From assembly GCA_902826775.1 (NCBI GenBank), contig CADEHE010000004.1:230927-294926 (forward strand): DNA of 64,000 nt. Direction: 5' to 3'. The stretch is from an uncultured Pseudomonadota bacterium. GTDB lineage: Bacteria; Pseudomonadota; Gammaproteobacteria; Burkholderiales; JALYOK01. The notes under the pieces were generated by a model. It had not been told where the DNA came from and made no database searches. It worked only from the letters and a program-made list of their open reading frames with translations. Below, piece after piece: positions 26,365 to 34,868 of the stretch. Numbering within the stretch: position 1 is the first letter of the stretch; each line of letters starts with the position of its first letter. The translations under genes and the position numbers were made by a program.

Positions 26365-27222
26365 ATGAACGCGGCCGCGCCCGCGTCCGCTGGCGCCGCC
26401 CACTCACCTTGGCAAGCTGCCCTCGAGCTTGAATTCGCCCGCCGCGGCGAAGGCACCGTGCTCGCGCGGCGCAATCAGCGCGGCCCGCTCACGCTGCAAA
26501 AAGCGCTCTATCCAGAGGGCGAGTCGGTTTGCCATTGCGTCGTTCTGCATCCGCCTGGGGGGATCGTCGGGGGCGACGAATTGGCGTTGCGCTTTCGTGC
26601 AAACGAGGGTGCGCACAGCTTGCTCACCACGCCGGGAGCCAGCAAGTGGTACCGCTCGGACGGTCTGGCCGCGACGCAGCGCGTCGACATCGAACTCGCG
26701 GCAGGTGCACGTTGTGAGTGGTTGCCGCAGGAAACCATCTTCTTCGCTGGTGCGCGCGCAAACTCGGAAGTAATTTTGCGCCTTGCCGCAGACGCGCTTG
26801 CGTTCGGCTGGGACATCAATTGTCTGGGTCGACCTGCTGCCGGCGAACGATTCGACACCGGCCTGCTGCACCTGGCCTTGACGATCGAGTACGACGGTAA
26901 CTTGCTGTGGCTGGAACGCGCTCGATTGGCCGGCGGCGACGCATTGATGGCTTCACCCATCGGGTTGCGCGGCTATAGTGTGTTCGCCACCGCCTACTTC
27001 GCCGGCCGCGAATGCGCTGCTTCCTTGCTTGAATCACTGCGTGAGATACCTGTGCCGCCGAGCGCCGACGCGGCACTCACCGCGCTGCCGCGCTTGCTCG
27101 TGGCGCGCTACTTGGGCAATTCCGCCGAGCAGGCGCGGCTCTACTTCATCGAGCTTTGGCGCAGGGTGCGGCCGGCGGCACTGGGCAAAGCTGCGTGTTT
27201 GCCGAGAATCTGGAATACTTGA
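26365..27222 (+). CDS. ureD: urease accessory protein UreD
   Basis: UreD (UreH) binds the urease apoprotein with UreF and UreG and helps carry nickel into the active site. Family features include HPPGGIVGGDELALRF, LLTTPGASKWYRSDG, EWLPQETIFFAGARA and the C-terminal RVRPAALGKAACLPRIWNT. The ATG at 26365 gives 285 residues; a TTG at 26350 is less likely. The ribosome site is weak. It is transcribed after urtABCDE but lies more than 13 kb from ureABC and ureEFG, an unusual split for a gene normally next to ureA. Confidence 0.92.
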   Translation: MNAAAPASAGAAHSPWQAALELEFARRGEGTVLARRNQRGPLTLQKALYPEGESVCHCVVLHPPGGIVGGDELALRFRANEGAHSLLTTPGASKWYRSDGLAATQRVDIELAAGARCEWLPQETIFFAGARANSEVILRLAADALAFGWDINCLGRPAAGERFDTGLLHLALTIEYDGNLLWLERARLAGGDALMASPIGLRGYSVFATAYFAGRECAASLLESLREIPVPPSADAALTALPRLLVARYLGNSAEQARLYFIELWRRVRPAALGKAACLPRIWNT

Positions 27223-27353
27223 ACTCGGACGACCAGCGCGCGCGTGCTTGGCGCAGAGAACAAGTCTTGGTTTCGCAGCCTGCGAGCGGCAGGTGCGGTC
27301 GTGATCATCCGTTAGAGTCGTGTAGCCCACCGCGGTAAGGAGTCGCGAGCCTC

Positions 27354-28466
27354 ATGAAGTCGGGCGCGGTCATAATTTTGTTGGTCATGGGATTACTCGC
27401 TTTTCTGTTCCTCTGGTTGTTCAAGCTGGGGTTCGAGAATGTTTGGCGCGGTTATTCCAGCTCGAGCTGGCCCGTGACCGAAGGCTTGGTGGTGTCCGCC
27501 GATCCAAGCTCCAGCGGCAGCAACATCAACAACCGGCCGACGACCGCGATTCATCGGCTCACGCTCGGTATCCGCTACCACGTAGGGGGCCGTGCTTATT
27601 CGACGGAGCAGATCTCCTGGGGGCAAACCCTGGGCACCAGCGATCCGAGCGATGCAGCACTGCTTGGGTTGCGCTACCGAACCGGACAAACCGTGCAGGT
27701 CCGTTACGACCCGGACAACCCCGCGGAAGCGGTGCTTATCCCCGGCCTCCATGCGTCCGCGTTTCTTCTTCCAGCGAGTGCACTGGCGCTTCTGGCGCTA
27801 GTGGCGCCAGGCGTTGCTTTCGGTTGGAGTTCGCTATCCGCTGACGCCGTAGAGTCTGGCGCTGAAAGCTCAGGGCTGATGATGTGGTCGATCCGCCTCG
27901 TGCTGTTGGTGTTTCTCATCTTCGGCTCCGGTTTGCTTGTGGCCGGATTCCGGGACGTTAGCTATGCGATCAAGAGCCACGCTTGGCCGACGACAAGCGG
28001 TGAGTGGGTACAGCGGCAGAGAGAGGATTTCGACGGTCCGGCTCCGCCTGGCCATGTACCGGCACCCGAGGCGCGAATCGGCGTCGAATATGTTTACCGC
28101 TATGCGGTTAACGGTACCCAACGCTTCAATAACATGCGCAGCTTCGGCCAAGGTCCGGCAGGCGGCAGCCGCAGCGATGAAGAAATCGCGGCACAGTTCC
28201 CGCGTGGCCGGTCGCTGCAAGTCTACTACGACCCGACGGATCCTGATCAGTCGACTTTGGTGCCTGGAATCTCGCCTCGTGTTTGGATCCTGCCTGGCAT
28301 TGGCATGGTGCTCTTGCTGATCGGCACATTGGTTTTCGCGCGCTGGAACAAGTCTTCGCGCAAACACAGCGGCGCCGCTTCGGTGCGGCAGCCAGGAACG
28401 CGTGGAGGCACTGCGAAGACTTCGCCGCCTCGATCCGGGAAACGAAGGGGCAAGACGGGAAGGTGA
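27354..28466 (+). CDS. DUF3592-type membrane protein with two domain copies
   Basis: This 370-residue protein has hydrophobic segments at the N-terminus (VIILLVMGLLAFLFLWLFKLG), in the middle (two, around residues 132-155 and 175-200) and near the C-terminus. Two similar extracytoplasmic stretches lie between them. Each ends in the DUF3592 pattern VRYDPDNPAEAVLIPGL or VYYDPTDPDQSTLVPGI, so the protein is an internal duplication. The tail is short and strongly basic (RSGKRRGKTGR). The function is unknown. It separates ureD from the amiC/amiR genes and has no obvious role in nitrogen use. Confidence 0.75.
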   Translation: MKSGAVIILLVMGLLAFLFLWLFKLGFENVWRGYSSSSWPVTEGLVVSADPSSSGSNINNRPTTAIHRLTLGIRYHVGGRAYSTEQISWGQTLGTSDPSDAALLGLRYRTGQTVQVRYDPDNPAEAVLIPGLHASAFLLPASALALLALVAPGVAFGWSSLSADAVESGAESSGLMMWSIRLVLLVFLIFGSGLLVAGFRDVSYAIKSHAWPTTSGEWVQRQREDFDGPAPPGHVPAPEARIGVEYVYRYAVNGTQRFNNMRSFGQGPAGGSRSDEEIAAQFPRGRSLQVYYDPTDPDQSTLVPGISPRVWILPGIGMVLLLIGTLVFARWNKSSRKHSGAASVRQPGTRGGTAKTSPPRSGKRRGKTGR

Positions 28467-28613
28467 AGGTTGCGGTGCAGGGAGCGGGTTTGAAGCCTCT
28501 TTGCCTCCGCGGCGAACCGCATGAGACTCGCGAGCCTAACGGCGGATCGGTGCACGTTGCTGATGTAACCGGCCAACTTTGCCATACCACCGGCTGCTTG
28601 CGCGCATTGCACG

Positions 28614-29279
28614 TTAACTCGGCCCTATCGGCTTTTTGCGTTGCACCAGTTGCAGGTCGCGAACCTCCGCTTTGGCGCGGAATCCGAGAATCTCGTTGGC
28701 GTGAATAATGGCATTGGCGATTTCTTCCGTGGTTACCCGTTTGGCCATCGCCTGATCGCGGATGATTTCGTACGCCTGCTCTTCGTTGATGCCGCGCGTT
28801 TCCATCAGAATCGCCTTCGCTTTGGTCAAGCGCCGGATGCCGGCTAGACGCTGGTCGAGTCGCTGAATCTGCTTATGCTGCTCAGTTTCGCGCGCCGCGA
28901 TCTGACGTGCCACGACCATGACGGACAGTAGACCGAATGATTTCACCGGTGAAGCCACCACGCCATTCACGGAGAACTTCAGCATCGCTTCGATGGTGGT
29001 TGGGTTTTCATAGTCAAGCACGGCGACGATGGGCGGCTTTTGCTCGCCGTTGCTCCAAGGCAGGCTGAGCGAGAGCGTTTCGGGGCGCACCGCCAGAAAC
29101 ACTAAGTCGGTCTCGTCGGGTAAGCGCTCAGTCGGCGGCCAAAACGCCTGCACTTGACAACCAATGCGCTGCAATTGGCGAATGATGTCTATGCCGTCTT
29201 CATCGTTAGGATGAAAAACTGTTACATGCAAACTGCGCAAGTCCCGCAGTAAAGCGGGCGTGACCGATTTCCTGGGCAT
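28614..29279 (-). CDS. amiR: AmiR-like ANTAR-domain transcription antiterminator
   Basis: AmiR binds paired hairpins in nascent leader RNA and prevents formation of a terminator; it is held inactive by AmiC until an amide binds. The protein (221 residues from the ATG at 29279, with GGAG upstream) has a pseudo-receiver domain (DLRSLHVTVFHPNDEDGIDIIRQL), a coiled coil (ARETEQHKQIQRLDQRLAG) and a C-terminal ANTAR domain (LTKAKAILMETRGINEEQAYEIIRDQAM). It lies 17 bases after the AmiC-like gene. The matching RNA target is about 1.3 kb away, in the divergent leader at 30620-30725. Confidence 0.9.
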   Translation of the reverse strand: MPRKSVTPALLRDLRSLHVTVFHPNDEDGIDIIRQLQRIGCQVQAFWPPTERLPDETDLVFLAVRPETLSLSLPWSNGEQKPPIVAVLDYENPTTIEAMLKFSVNGVVASPVKSFGLLSVMVVARQIAARETEQHKQIQRLDQRLAGIRRLTKAKAILMETRGINEEQAYEIIRDQAMAKRVTTEEIANAIIHANEILGFRAKAEVRDLQLVQRKKPIGPS

Positions 29280-29296
29280 GCTAAGGAACTCCGCGA

Positions 29297-30454
29297 TTAA
29301 CCAACGCTCGCAACAGTTACCTGAGAGGACCAATCTTTGATCGAATGGTCCACCAAGTAGGGATCGGGCTTAACCGGGCGCGCCGCGGCTTGCAGGATCT
29401 CGAATTGGCCGCTGGCATCCACGCGGCCGATGCGCGGCGTGAGATAGGTGTGGTGGTTAGCGCCATCGATCTTGACTAAGCCCTGCGGCGCATGAAATTC
29501 CATTCCAAGAATCGCCGGCAATAGCTGCTGAATGCTATCCGTGCCGACGCTACGCAGCGCCTCGGCAAGCATATGCGCCTGAAAGTAGGCGGCTTCCCAA
29601 CACATGTTCGTTACCGCGTCGGCGCCGAAACGGCGCCGGTACTTTGCCACTGCCTGCTGGTTTGCTTCGGTTGCAATGGACTGAAAGTATGTCGCCGCGG
29701 TGATGTGCCCGCACGCTACTTCCGCGCCCATCTCTGCAACCTCCGCCTCAGATGTCGTCAGGCTAGCGATGGGCATTTTGCGCGGATCCAACCCTGCCTC
29801 GGCGTAGGCGCGGTAAAAGTGGCCGGTTGCGCGTCCAACGACGGTAGAAAAGATGAAATCCGGCTGTTGGCGCTTGATGTCCGCAACGACCTCGCGAAAA
29901 TCCAGCGCATCAGCATCGAGCTTGACATAGCGCTCGGCGACCCGCTTGCCGTGGTGCTCCAGAAGCATGTCCCCCATGATGCGATTCGACTCGTAGGGGT
30001 AAATGTAATCCGAGCCGACTAAATAGGCGCGCGCGCCAAAGTTGCTCATCATATATTGCGCGAGCTGGACGCTATTCTGATTGGGCGCAGCGCCCGTGTA
30101 GATGACGTTGTCAGAGAACTCAAAACCTTCATAAAGCGTGGGGTACATCAGCATGGCATTCCAGCGCTGCACGACTGGCAGAACTGCTTTGCGTGTGCTG
30201 GACATATAGCATCCCAAGATGGTGCGCACGCCATCCTCGACGATCAGCTTCTCAGCAAGAATCTTGTAGGTGCCTGGCGACGAAGCCGGGTCATAGTGCA
30301 CGGCAATTACTTCACGGCCGTGTATGCCGCCTGCCTCGTTGATCTCTTGAAACGCAAGCAGCGTCGCTTGCAACTGCGACGTCTCAATAGTCGACGTGGC
30401 ACCGCTCTGTGAGAACAGTACGCCTACTTTAATGGGAGCTGTGCTTTTTCTCAT
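29297..30454 (-). CDS. amiC: AmiC-like cytoplasmic amide sensor
   Basis: AmiC has the type I periplasmic binding fold but no signal peptide, and acts in the cytoplasm as the ligand-controlled inhibitor of AmiR. From the ATG at 30454 this protein has 385 residues beginning MRKSTAPIKVGVLFSQSG, with no hydrophobic leader. It is homologous to both UrtA proteins (compare GCYMSSTRKAVLPVVQRWNAMLMYPTLYEG). The ligand is expected to be a short-chain amide such as acetamide; urea cannot be excluded. It is co-directional with amiR and divergent from the second urt-type operon. Confidence 0.9.
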   Translation of the reverse strand: MRKSTAPIKVGVLFSQSGATSTIETSQLQATLLAFQEINEAGGIHGREVIAVHYDPASSPGTYKILAEKLIVEDGVRTILGCYMSSTRKAVLPVVQRWNAMLMYPTLYEGFEFSDNVIYTGAAPNQNSVQLAQYMMSNFGARAYLVGSDYIYPYESNRIMGDMLLEHHGKRVAERYVKLDADALDFREVVADIKRQQPDFIFSTVVGRATGHFYRAYAEAGLDPRKMPIASLTTSEAEVAEMGAEVACGHITAATYFQSIATEANQQAVAKYRRRFGADAVTNMCWEAAYFQAHMLAEALRSVGTDSIQQLLPAILGMEFHAPQGLVKIDGANHHTYLTPRIGRVDASGQFEILQAAARPVKPDPYLVDHSIKDWSSQVTVASVG

Positions 30455-30585
30455 GAAACGCAAATTCTCTACGTGCGCCCGGCCAACACAGGGCGTCCAT
30501 ACAATTTTGCGTATGTAAGGCAGGGTGGTAGCGATTATAGGCTGGAATCCGCGCGCAATGCACGTGCGCAATTGACCCCAGCCAC

Positions 30586-30615
30586 TTGACTAGCGCACCT
30601 CACCCGTCGTATCGT
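30586..30615 (+). promoter_or_regulatory. possible sigma-70 promoter of the amide operon
   Basis: TTGACT at 30586-30591 and TATCGT at 30610-30615, with an 18-base spacer, form a moderate sigma-70-like promoter. Transcription would begin near 30622, almost at the first leader hairpin. The -10 box is weak and I found no sigma-54 pattern with correct spacing here, so this is tentative. Confidence 0.35.
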
Positions 30616-30619
30616 TACC

Positions 30620-30679
30620 TGGACTGATTCGTGTAGTCTAAAGTAAGCCTTGCGCCGCCAAAGAAGTCGGTCGCGAGGC
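30620..30679 (+). ncRNA. ANTAR-target RNA element in the amide operon leader
   Basis: Two hairpins stand in tandem. The first pairs TGGACT (30620-30625) with AGTCTA (30635-30640). The second pairs GCCTTGCG (30647-30654) with CGCGAGGC (30672-30679) and continues as CCG/CGG up to a hexaloop AAAGAA (30660-30665). A at loop position 1 and G at position 4 are the known ANTAR recognition bases. The first hairpin's loop is 7-9 bases and less canonical. A strong terminator begins 10 bases later. With AmiR encoded next door, this is very likely its RNA target. Confidence 0.75.
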
Positions 30680-30688
30680 AGGCACAGA

Positions 30689-30725
30689 AGCCCTTTCGCA
30701 GCATAGCTGCCGAAGGGCTTTTTTT
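30689..30725 (+). terminator. leader terminator controlled by antitermination
   Basis: AGCCCTT-CG at 30689-30698 pairs with CGAAGGGCT at 30711-30719, with CAGC/GCTG continuing the stem, and seven T residues follow. It stands about 150 bases before urtA2 in the same direction. A strong terminator placed upstream of an operon and straight after an ANTAR hairpin indicates regulated attenuation. Confidence 0.88.
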
Positions 30726-30791
30726 GTATCCAAAGCATTGCTTTGTGAGTCGGGGTGACGACACGGTCAGTTCAGCAATAGTAATTGAGCG

Positions 30792-30815
30792 CCCGGGGCG
30801 CAGCTTGCGCCCGGG
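30792..30815 (+). other. second leader hairpin before urtA2
   Basis: CCCGGGGCGCA (30792-30802) pairs with TGCGCCCGGG (30806-30815), with one bulged G and a 3-base loop. No U-run follows. It sits between the terminator and the urtA2 ribosome site and may stabilise the 5' end of the message. Confidence 0.55.
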
Positions 30816-30872
30816 AGAGCGGCATTTCGCGTGAAGTAGGCTAACTGAAGGCCAACCGAGGAGAATCCAACA

Positions 30873-32057
30873 ATGAGTGCTTCCGATAGACGCAGTTTTA
30901 TCAAGGCAGGCGCAGCACTGGGTGCCAGTGCCGCTGTAGGACCCTGGTTCATCAAAGATGCTCGTGCAGCCGATGTCATCAAGGTCGGTCAATTGCATTC
31001 ACTAACCGGCACTATCGCGCTCGCTGAAGCGGCTATCGTCGATGCGGAAAAGATGGCGATTGACGAGATTAACGCTGCGGGCGGCGTCATGGGCCGCAAG
31101 ATCGAATCGATAGTTGAGGACGGTGCCAGCGACTGGCCGACTTTCGCGGAAAAAGCTAAAAAGCTGTTACAGCGCGACAAGGTTGCCGCGGTGTTCGGTT
31201 GCTACACCTCTGCGTCGCGCAAGTCCGTGCTGCCGGTATTCGAGCAGAACAACGGCTTGCTTTACTACCCGACGTACTACGAGGGGCAAGAGCAATCCAA
31301 GAACGTCATTTACACGGCACAGGAAGCTACGCAATCCGTGATCGCCGCGATCGAGTGGCTGGCGAAGAACAAAGGCAAGACATTCTTCTTGGTCGGTTCC
31401 GATTACATCTACCCACGTACCTGCAACAAGATCGCCAAGCCGACGATTGCGCGCGTCGGTGGCAAAACGCTCGGCGAAGAGTATGCACCGCTCGGCCACA
31501 CCGAGTTTTCCTCGATCATCAACAAGATCAAAGCGGCTAAGCCCGACTGCATTTACAGCACCGTGGTCGGCGGTAGTAACGTGGCATTCTTCAAGCAGTT
31601 GGTGGCGGCGGGTCTATCGGGCGACAAGCAAACGCTGCTGTCTACCGTGGTTTCGGAGAACGAAATTGACGGTATCGGCAAGGAAAACGCCGCGGGCTAC
31701 TATGCGTGCATGGGCTACTTCCAAAGCCAAAAAAATCCGGCCAACGAGAAATTCGTCAAGGCGATTAAGGCTAAGTACGGTCAGGATCGCGTCGTGGGCG
31801 ATCCGATGGAATGCGGCTATACGGCCGTCTACTTCTGGAAGAACGCAGTCGAAAAAGCGAAGAGCTTCGAAGTTGCGAAAGTGGTGGCCGCATCCTCTGA
31901 ATTGCCACTGGATGCGCCCGAGGGCAACATCAAGCTGCACAAGAGCAATCACCACACATGGAAGCATGCGCGCATCGGCCGCGCTCGCCCGGACGGGCAG
32001 TTCGATATCGTGCACGAGTCGCCGCTGATCGAACCCAATCCGTTCCCGAAGCTGTAA
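30873..32057 (+). CDS. Urt-type binding protein of the amide operon (UrtA2)
   Basis: This is a second UrtA/FmdD-type periplasmic binding protein with 394 residues. The twin-arginine-type signal is SDRRSFIKAGAALGAS with cleavage near ARA-ADV. Core blocks (VGQLHSLTGTIALAEAAIVD, VFGCYTSASRKSVLPVFEQN, GDPMECGYTAVYFWKNAVEKAKS) parallel UrtA. It lies downstream of the AmiR-type leader and in one run with amiE, so the likely ligand is a short-chain amide, as in the Fmd transporter of Methylophilus, though urea remains possible. The ribosome site is GAGGAG about 7 bases before ATG. Confidence 0.85.
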   Translation: MSASDRRSFIKAGAALGASAAVGPWFIKDARAADVIKVGQLHSLTGTIALAEAAIVDAEKMAIDEINAAGGVMGRKIESIVEDGASDWPTFAEKAKKLLQRDKVAAVFGCYTSASRKSVLPVFEQNNGLLYYPTYYEGQEQSKNVIYTAQEATQSVIAAIEWLAKNKGKTFFLVGSDYIYPRTCNKIAKPTIARVGGKTLGEEYAPLGHTEFSSIINKIKAAKPDCIYSTVVGGSNVAFFKQLVAAGLSGDKQTLLSTVVSENEIDGIGKENAAGYYACMGYFQSQKNPANEKFVKAIKAKYGQDRVVGDPMECGYTAVYFWKNAVEKAKSFEVAKVVAASSELPLDAPEGNIKLHKSNHHTWKHARIGRARPDGQFDIVHESPLIEPNPFPKL

Positions 32058-32083
32058 GTTGCATGGCGTAATTTTCGGGGGTA

Positions 32084-32107
32084 GCCCGAGGCCTGTCGGC
32101 CTCGGGC
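32084..32107 (+). other. hairpin between urtA2 and urtB2
   Basis: GCCCGAGGCC (32084-32093) and GGCCTCGGGC (32098-32107) form a perfect 10-bp stem with a TGTC loop. The downstream sequence has only a short T-rich patch. It occupies the same place as the hairpin in the first urt operon and probably protects the binding-protein message. Confidence 0.65.
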
Positions 32108-32143
32108 GCAACGCCTTTTCACGACTCCACGGCGGAGAAGAAT

Positions 32144-33046
32144 ATGAGTTTTGACATTGCCGTGATGCAGATCTTCAACGGCATCAGCCTGTTCACCATT
32201 CTGGTGTTGATGGCCTTGGGTTTGGCTATCGTGTTCGGGCTGATGGGCGTCATCAACATGGCGCACGGCGAGCTGATGGCACTGGGCGCGTATGTCACCT
32301 ATATGGTGGCGCATGTTTTTGAACGCCACTTGCCCTCGCTCATGGGCGTGTATTTGTTTTTCGCCATCATCATGGCGTTCTTGGTTACGTTCGCGTTCGG
32401 TTGGATACTCGAGCGCGGCTTCATCCGTTTTCTGTACAAGCGCCCGCTCGACACCATGCTCGCAACCTGGGGCTTGAGCCTGGTGCTGCAGCAAGCCTAC
32501 CGCTCGATCTTCGGCGCGCAGGAAGTCAGCGTACCGATGACTAAATGGTTGACTGGCGCGTGGGATATGACCGAAGGCATCCAGATCCCGCTCAACCGCT
32601 TGTTTATCGTCGGTCTAACCATCCTGGTTTCGCTCGGCGTGTATTACTTGCTATTCAAGACGCGCTGGGGGCTGCGCATCCGCGCGGTGACGCAAAACCG
32701 TGCCATGAGCGGCGCCGCCGGCATCAACACCAACCGGGTAGACGCGATGACCTTCGCGCTCGGCTCCGGCCTAGCCGGTATCGCGGGGGCGGTGTTCACC
32801 ATGATCGGTTCGACCAATCCGCTCACCGGTCAGCTCTACATCGTCGATTCCTTCATCGTCGTGGTGTTCGGCGGCGTGGCGAGTTTGCTGGGCACCTTCG
32901 TCTCGGGCTTCGCCATCGCGCAAGCGCAAACGACGCTGGAGTTTTTGCTGAGCGGCTCGATGGCCAAAGTCGCGATTTTGCTGATGGTGATCGTCGTGCT
33001 GTATTTCCGCCCGAACGGTTTGTTTGCGGCGCGCGTAAGGCAATAG
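32144..33046 (+). CDS. Urt-type permease, short form (UrtB2)
   Basis: This is a LivH-family membrane subunit with 300 residues and about 8 hydrophobic segments. It begins directly with the permease domain (ILVLMALGLAIVFGLMGVINMAHGELMALGAYVTYM) and has no signal peptide or extracytoplasmic helical region, unlike the 536-residue UrtB of the first operon. This length is that of Fmd/Liv-type permeases. The start is ATG with GGAGAAG upstream. It is followed by the next permease gene after one base. Confidence 0.9.
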   Translation: MSFDIAVMQIFNGISLFTILVLMALGLAIVFGLMGVINMAHGELMALGAYVTYMVAHVFERHLPSLMGVYLFFAIIMAFLVTFAFGWILERGFIRFLYKRPLDTMLATWGLSLVLQQAYRSIFGAQEVSVPMTKWLTGAWDMTEGIQIPLNRLFIVGLTILVSLGVYYLLFKTRWGLRIRAVTQNRAMSGAAGINTNRVDAMTFALGSGLAGIAGAVFTMIGSTNPLTGQLYIVDSFIVVVFGGVASLLGTFVSGFAIAQAQTTLEFLLSGSMAKVAILLMVIVVLYFRPNGLFAARVRQ

Positions 33047-33047
33047 C

Positions 33048-34124
33048 ATGCGCTGGCTCAGCAAAGGCGAATTGTTCGGCTACTTGAGTTTGGCGGCGTT
33101 GCTGTTTTTGGTGTTTCCGCTCACGCTCGACCCGTTTCGTCTCAACTTGATCAGCAAGTATCTGTGTTTCGCGCTGGTCGGCGTCGGCATCGTTCTGGCT
33201 TGGGGCTACGGCGGAATTTTGAGCCTCGGCCAAGGCATTTTCTTCGGCACCGGCGGCTACTTGATGGCGATGTTCCTGAAGCTCGAAGCCTCGGGTAAAG
33301 AACTGCCCGACTTCATGGTGTGGAGCAGCACTGAGACTTTGCCGTGGTGGTGGGAGCCGTTTCACAACTTCTTCTTCACTATTCTCTCCATCTTGGTGAT
33401 TCCGGCGCTGTTCGCGTTTGTGTTGTCGTATCTGGTGTTCAAGAAGCGCGTCGGCGGTGTGTACTTCGCCATCGTCACGTTAGCTCTGGCATTGACATTG
33501 ACGGTGCTGCTGGTTGGCCAGCAGGGTTACACCGGCGGCGCGAACGGGATCACGGATTTCAGATCAGTGATGGGCTGGGACATTACTTCCGACGAGTCCA
33601 AGCGCGTTCTGTATTTCATCCACGTGGTGCTGTTGTTCGCCGTCATGGGCATCGGCGCCTATATCATCAAGAGCCGCCTCGGCAAAATCCTGATCGCCAT
33701 ACGCGACCGCGAAGACCGCGTGCGTTTCTCCGGCTACGACACGGCGATGTTCAAAGCGTTCGCGTTTACTGTCGGCGCGCTGTTCGCCGCGCTCGGCGGT
33801 GCGATGTATTCGCTACAAGTCGGCCTCATCACGCCGACCTTGGTCGGCGCGGTCGCTTCGATCGAAATGATTATCTACGTCGCGGTCGGCGGCCGGCTTT
33901 CGATCGTCGGCGCGGTGTACGGCGCGCTGCTGGTGGGGTTCGCGAAATCGATGTTCTCGGAAAACTTCCCGACCTTGTGGCTGTTCTTCTTCGGTGGTTT
34001 GTTCATTTTCGTGGTCGTGTTCATGCCGAACGGTTTGGCGGGCGTGCTCGATCGCTTCAGCGCGCGCAAGAAAGGGCAGCGCGAGTCGGGGCTCAACGCG
34101 GTGCCGGAGCGGACGAAAGCCTAA
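33048..34124 (+). CDS. Urt-type permease (UrtC2)
   Basis: This is the LivM-type second membrane subunit with 358 residues. Recognisable blocks are AWGYGGILSLGQGIFFGTGGYLMAMFL, FKKRVGGVYFAIVTLALALTLTVLL, GANGITDFRSVMGWD and AIRDREDRVRFSGYDTAMFKAFAFTVGA. Its neighbours and single-base spacing from UrtB2 place it in the amide operon. Confidence 0.9.
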   Translation: MRWLSKGELFGYLSLAALLFLVFPLTLDPFRLNLISKYLCFALVGVGIVLAWGYGGILSLGQGIFFGTGGYLMAMFLKLEASGKELPDFMVWSSTETLPWWWEPFHNFFFTILSILVIPALFAFVLSYLVFKKRVGGVYFAIVTLALALTLTVLLVGQQGYTGGANGITDFRSVMGWDITSDESKRVLYFIHVVLLFAVMGIGAYIIKSRLGKILIAIRDREDRVRFSGYDTAMFKAFAFTVGALFAALGGAMYSLQVGLITPTLVGAVASIEMIIYVAVGGRLSIVGAVYGALLVGFAKSMFSENFPTLWLFFFGGLFIFVVVFMPNGLAGVLDRFSARKKGQRESGLNAVPERTKA

Positions 34125-34128
34125 CGCC

Positions 34129-34866
34129 ATGGCCGACACAATCCTGGCCGTAACCGGGTTGACCGTATCGTTCGACGGCTTCAAAGCTGTCGACGACCTC
34201 AATCTATCCATAGACAAAGACGAGCTGCGCGTGGTGATCGGTCCCAACGGCGCCGGCAAAACCACGCTGCTCGACATGATCTGCGGCAAAACCAAACCGA
34301 GCGCTGGACGTATCGAGTTCAAGAACGCGGACTTGACCAAGCTGAGCGAGTACGAGATTACCCGCGCGGGCGTCGGCCGCAAGTTTCAGACACCCTCGGT
34401 ATACGACGATTTGACGGTGTTGGAGAATCTCGAGATCAGCTACCCGAAACATCGCGGCGTGTTCGGCTCGCTGTTCTTCCGCCGCACACGTGAAATCGGG
34501 GACAAGATCCGCGCCGTCGCGCAGGATATTTACCTGCAAGATGAGCTCGAGACCAAGGCCGGCATTCTCAGCCATGGGCAGAAGCAGTGGCTGGAGATCG
34601 GCATGCTGCTCATGCAGGATCCCGAGCTGATGCTGCTGGACGAGCCGGTCGCTGGCATGAGTGCGCGCGAGCGTGACTTGACAGCCGATTTGCTTGCGCG
34701 CATCTCTAAGGGCCGTTCGATCGTGTTGATCGAACACGACATGGAGTTCGTGCGCAAGATCGCGCACCGCGTGACCGTGCTGCACCAAGGCAAGGTGTTG
34801 AGCGAAGGCAGCATGGATCAGGTGCAGAAGGACGCGCGCGTGATCGAAGTGTATCTGGGCATGTGA
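34129..34866 (+). CDS. Urt-type ATP-binding protein (UrtD2)
   Basis: This LivG-type ATPase has 245 residues, the normal length: Walker A GPNGAGKTT, signature LSHGQKQWLEI, Walker B LMLLDEPVAGMS and switch histidine VLIEHDMEF. The ATG at 34129 begins MADTILAVTGLTVSFDGFKAV, close to the domain edge. It lies 4 bases after UrtC2 and slightly before the UrtE2 gene. Confidence 0.9.
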   Translation: MADTILAVTGLTVSFDGFKAVDDLNLSIDKDELRVVIGPNGAGKTTLLDMICGKTKPSAGRIEFKNADLTKLSEYEITRAGVGRKFQTPSVYDDLTVLENLEISYPKHRGVFGSLFFRRTREIGDKIRAVAQDIYLQDELETKAGILSHGQKQWLEIGMLLMQDPELMLLDEPVAGMSARERDLTADLLARISKGRSIVLIEHDMEFVRKIAHRVTVLHQGKVLSEGSMDQVQKDARVIEVYLGM

Positions 34867-34868
34867 GC

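Noticed and set aside
30786-30815. GC-rich leader hairpin considered as a second terminator before urtA2
   Set aside because: No T-run follows the stem; kept only as a hairpin.
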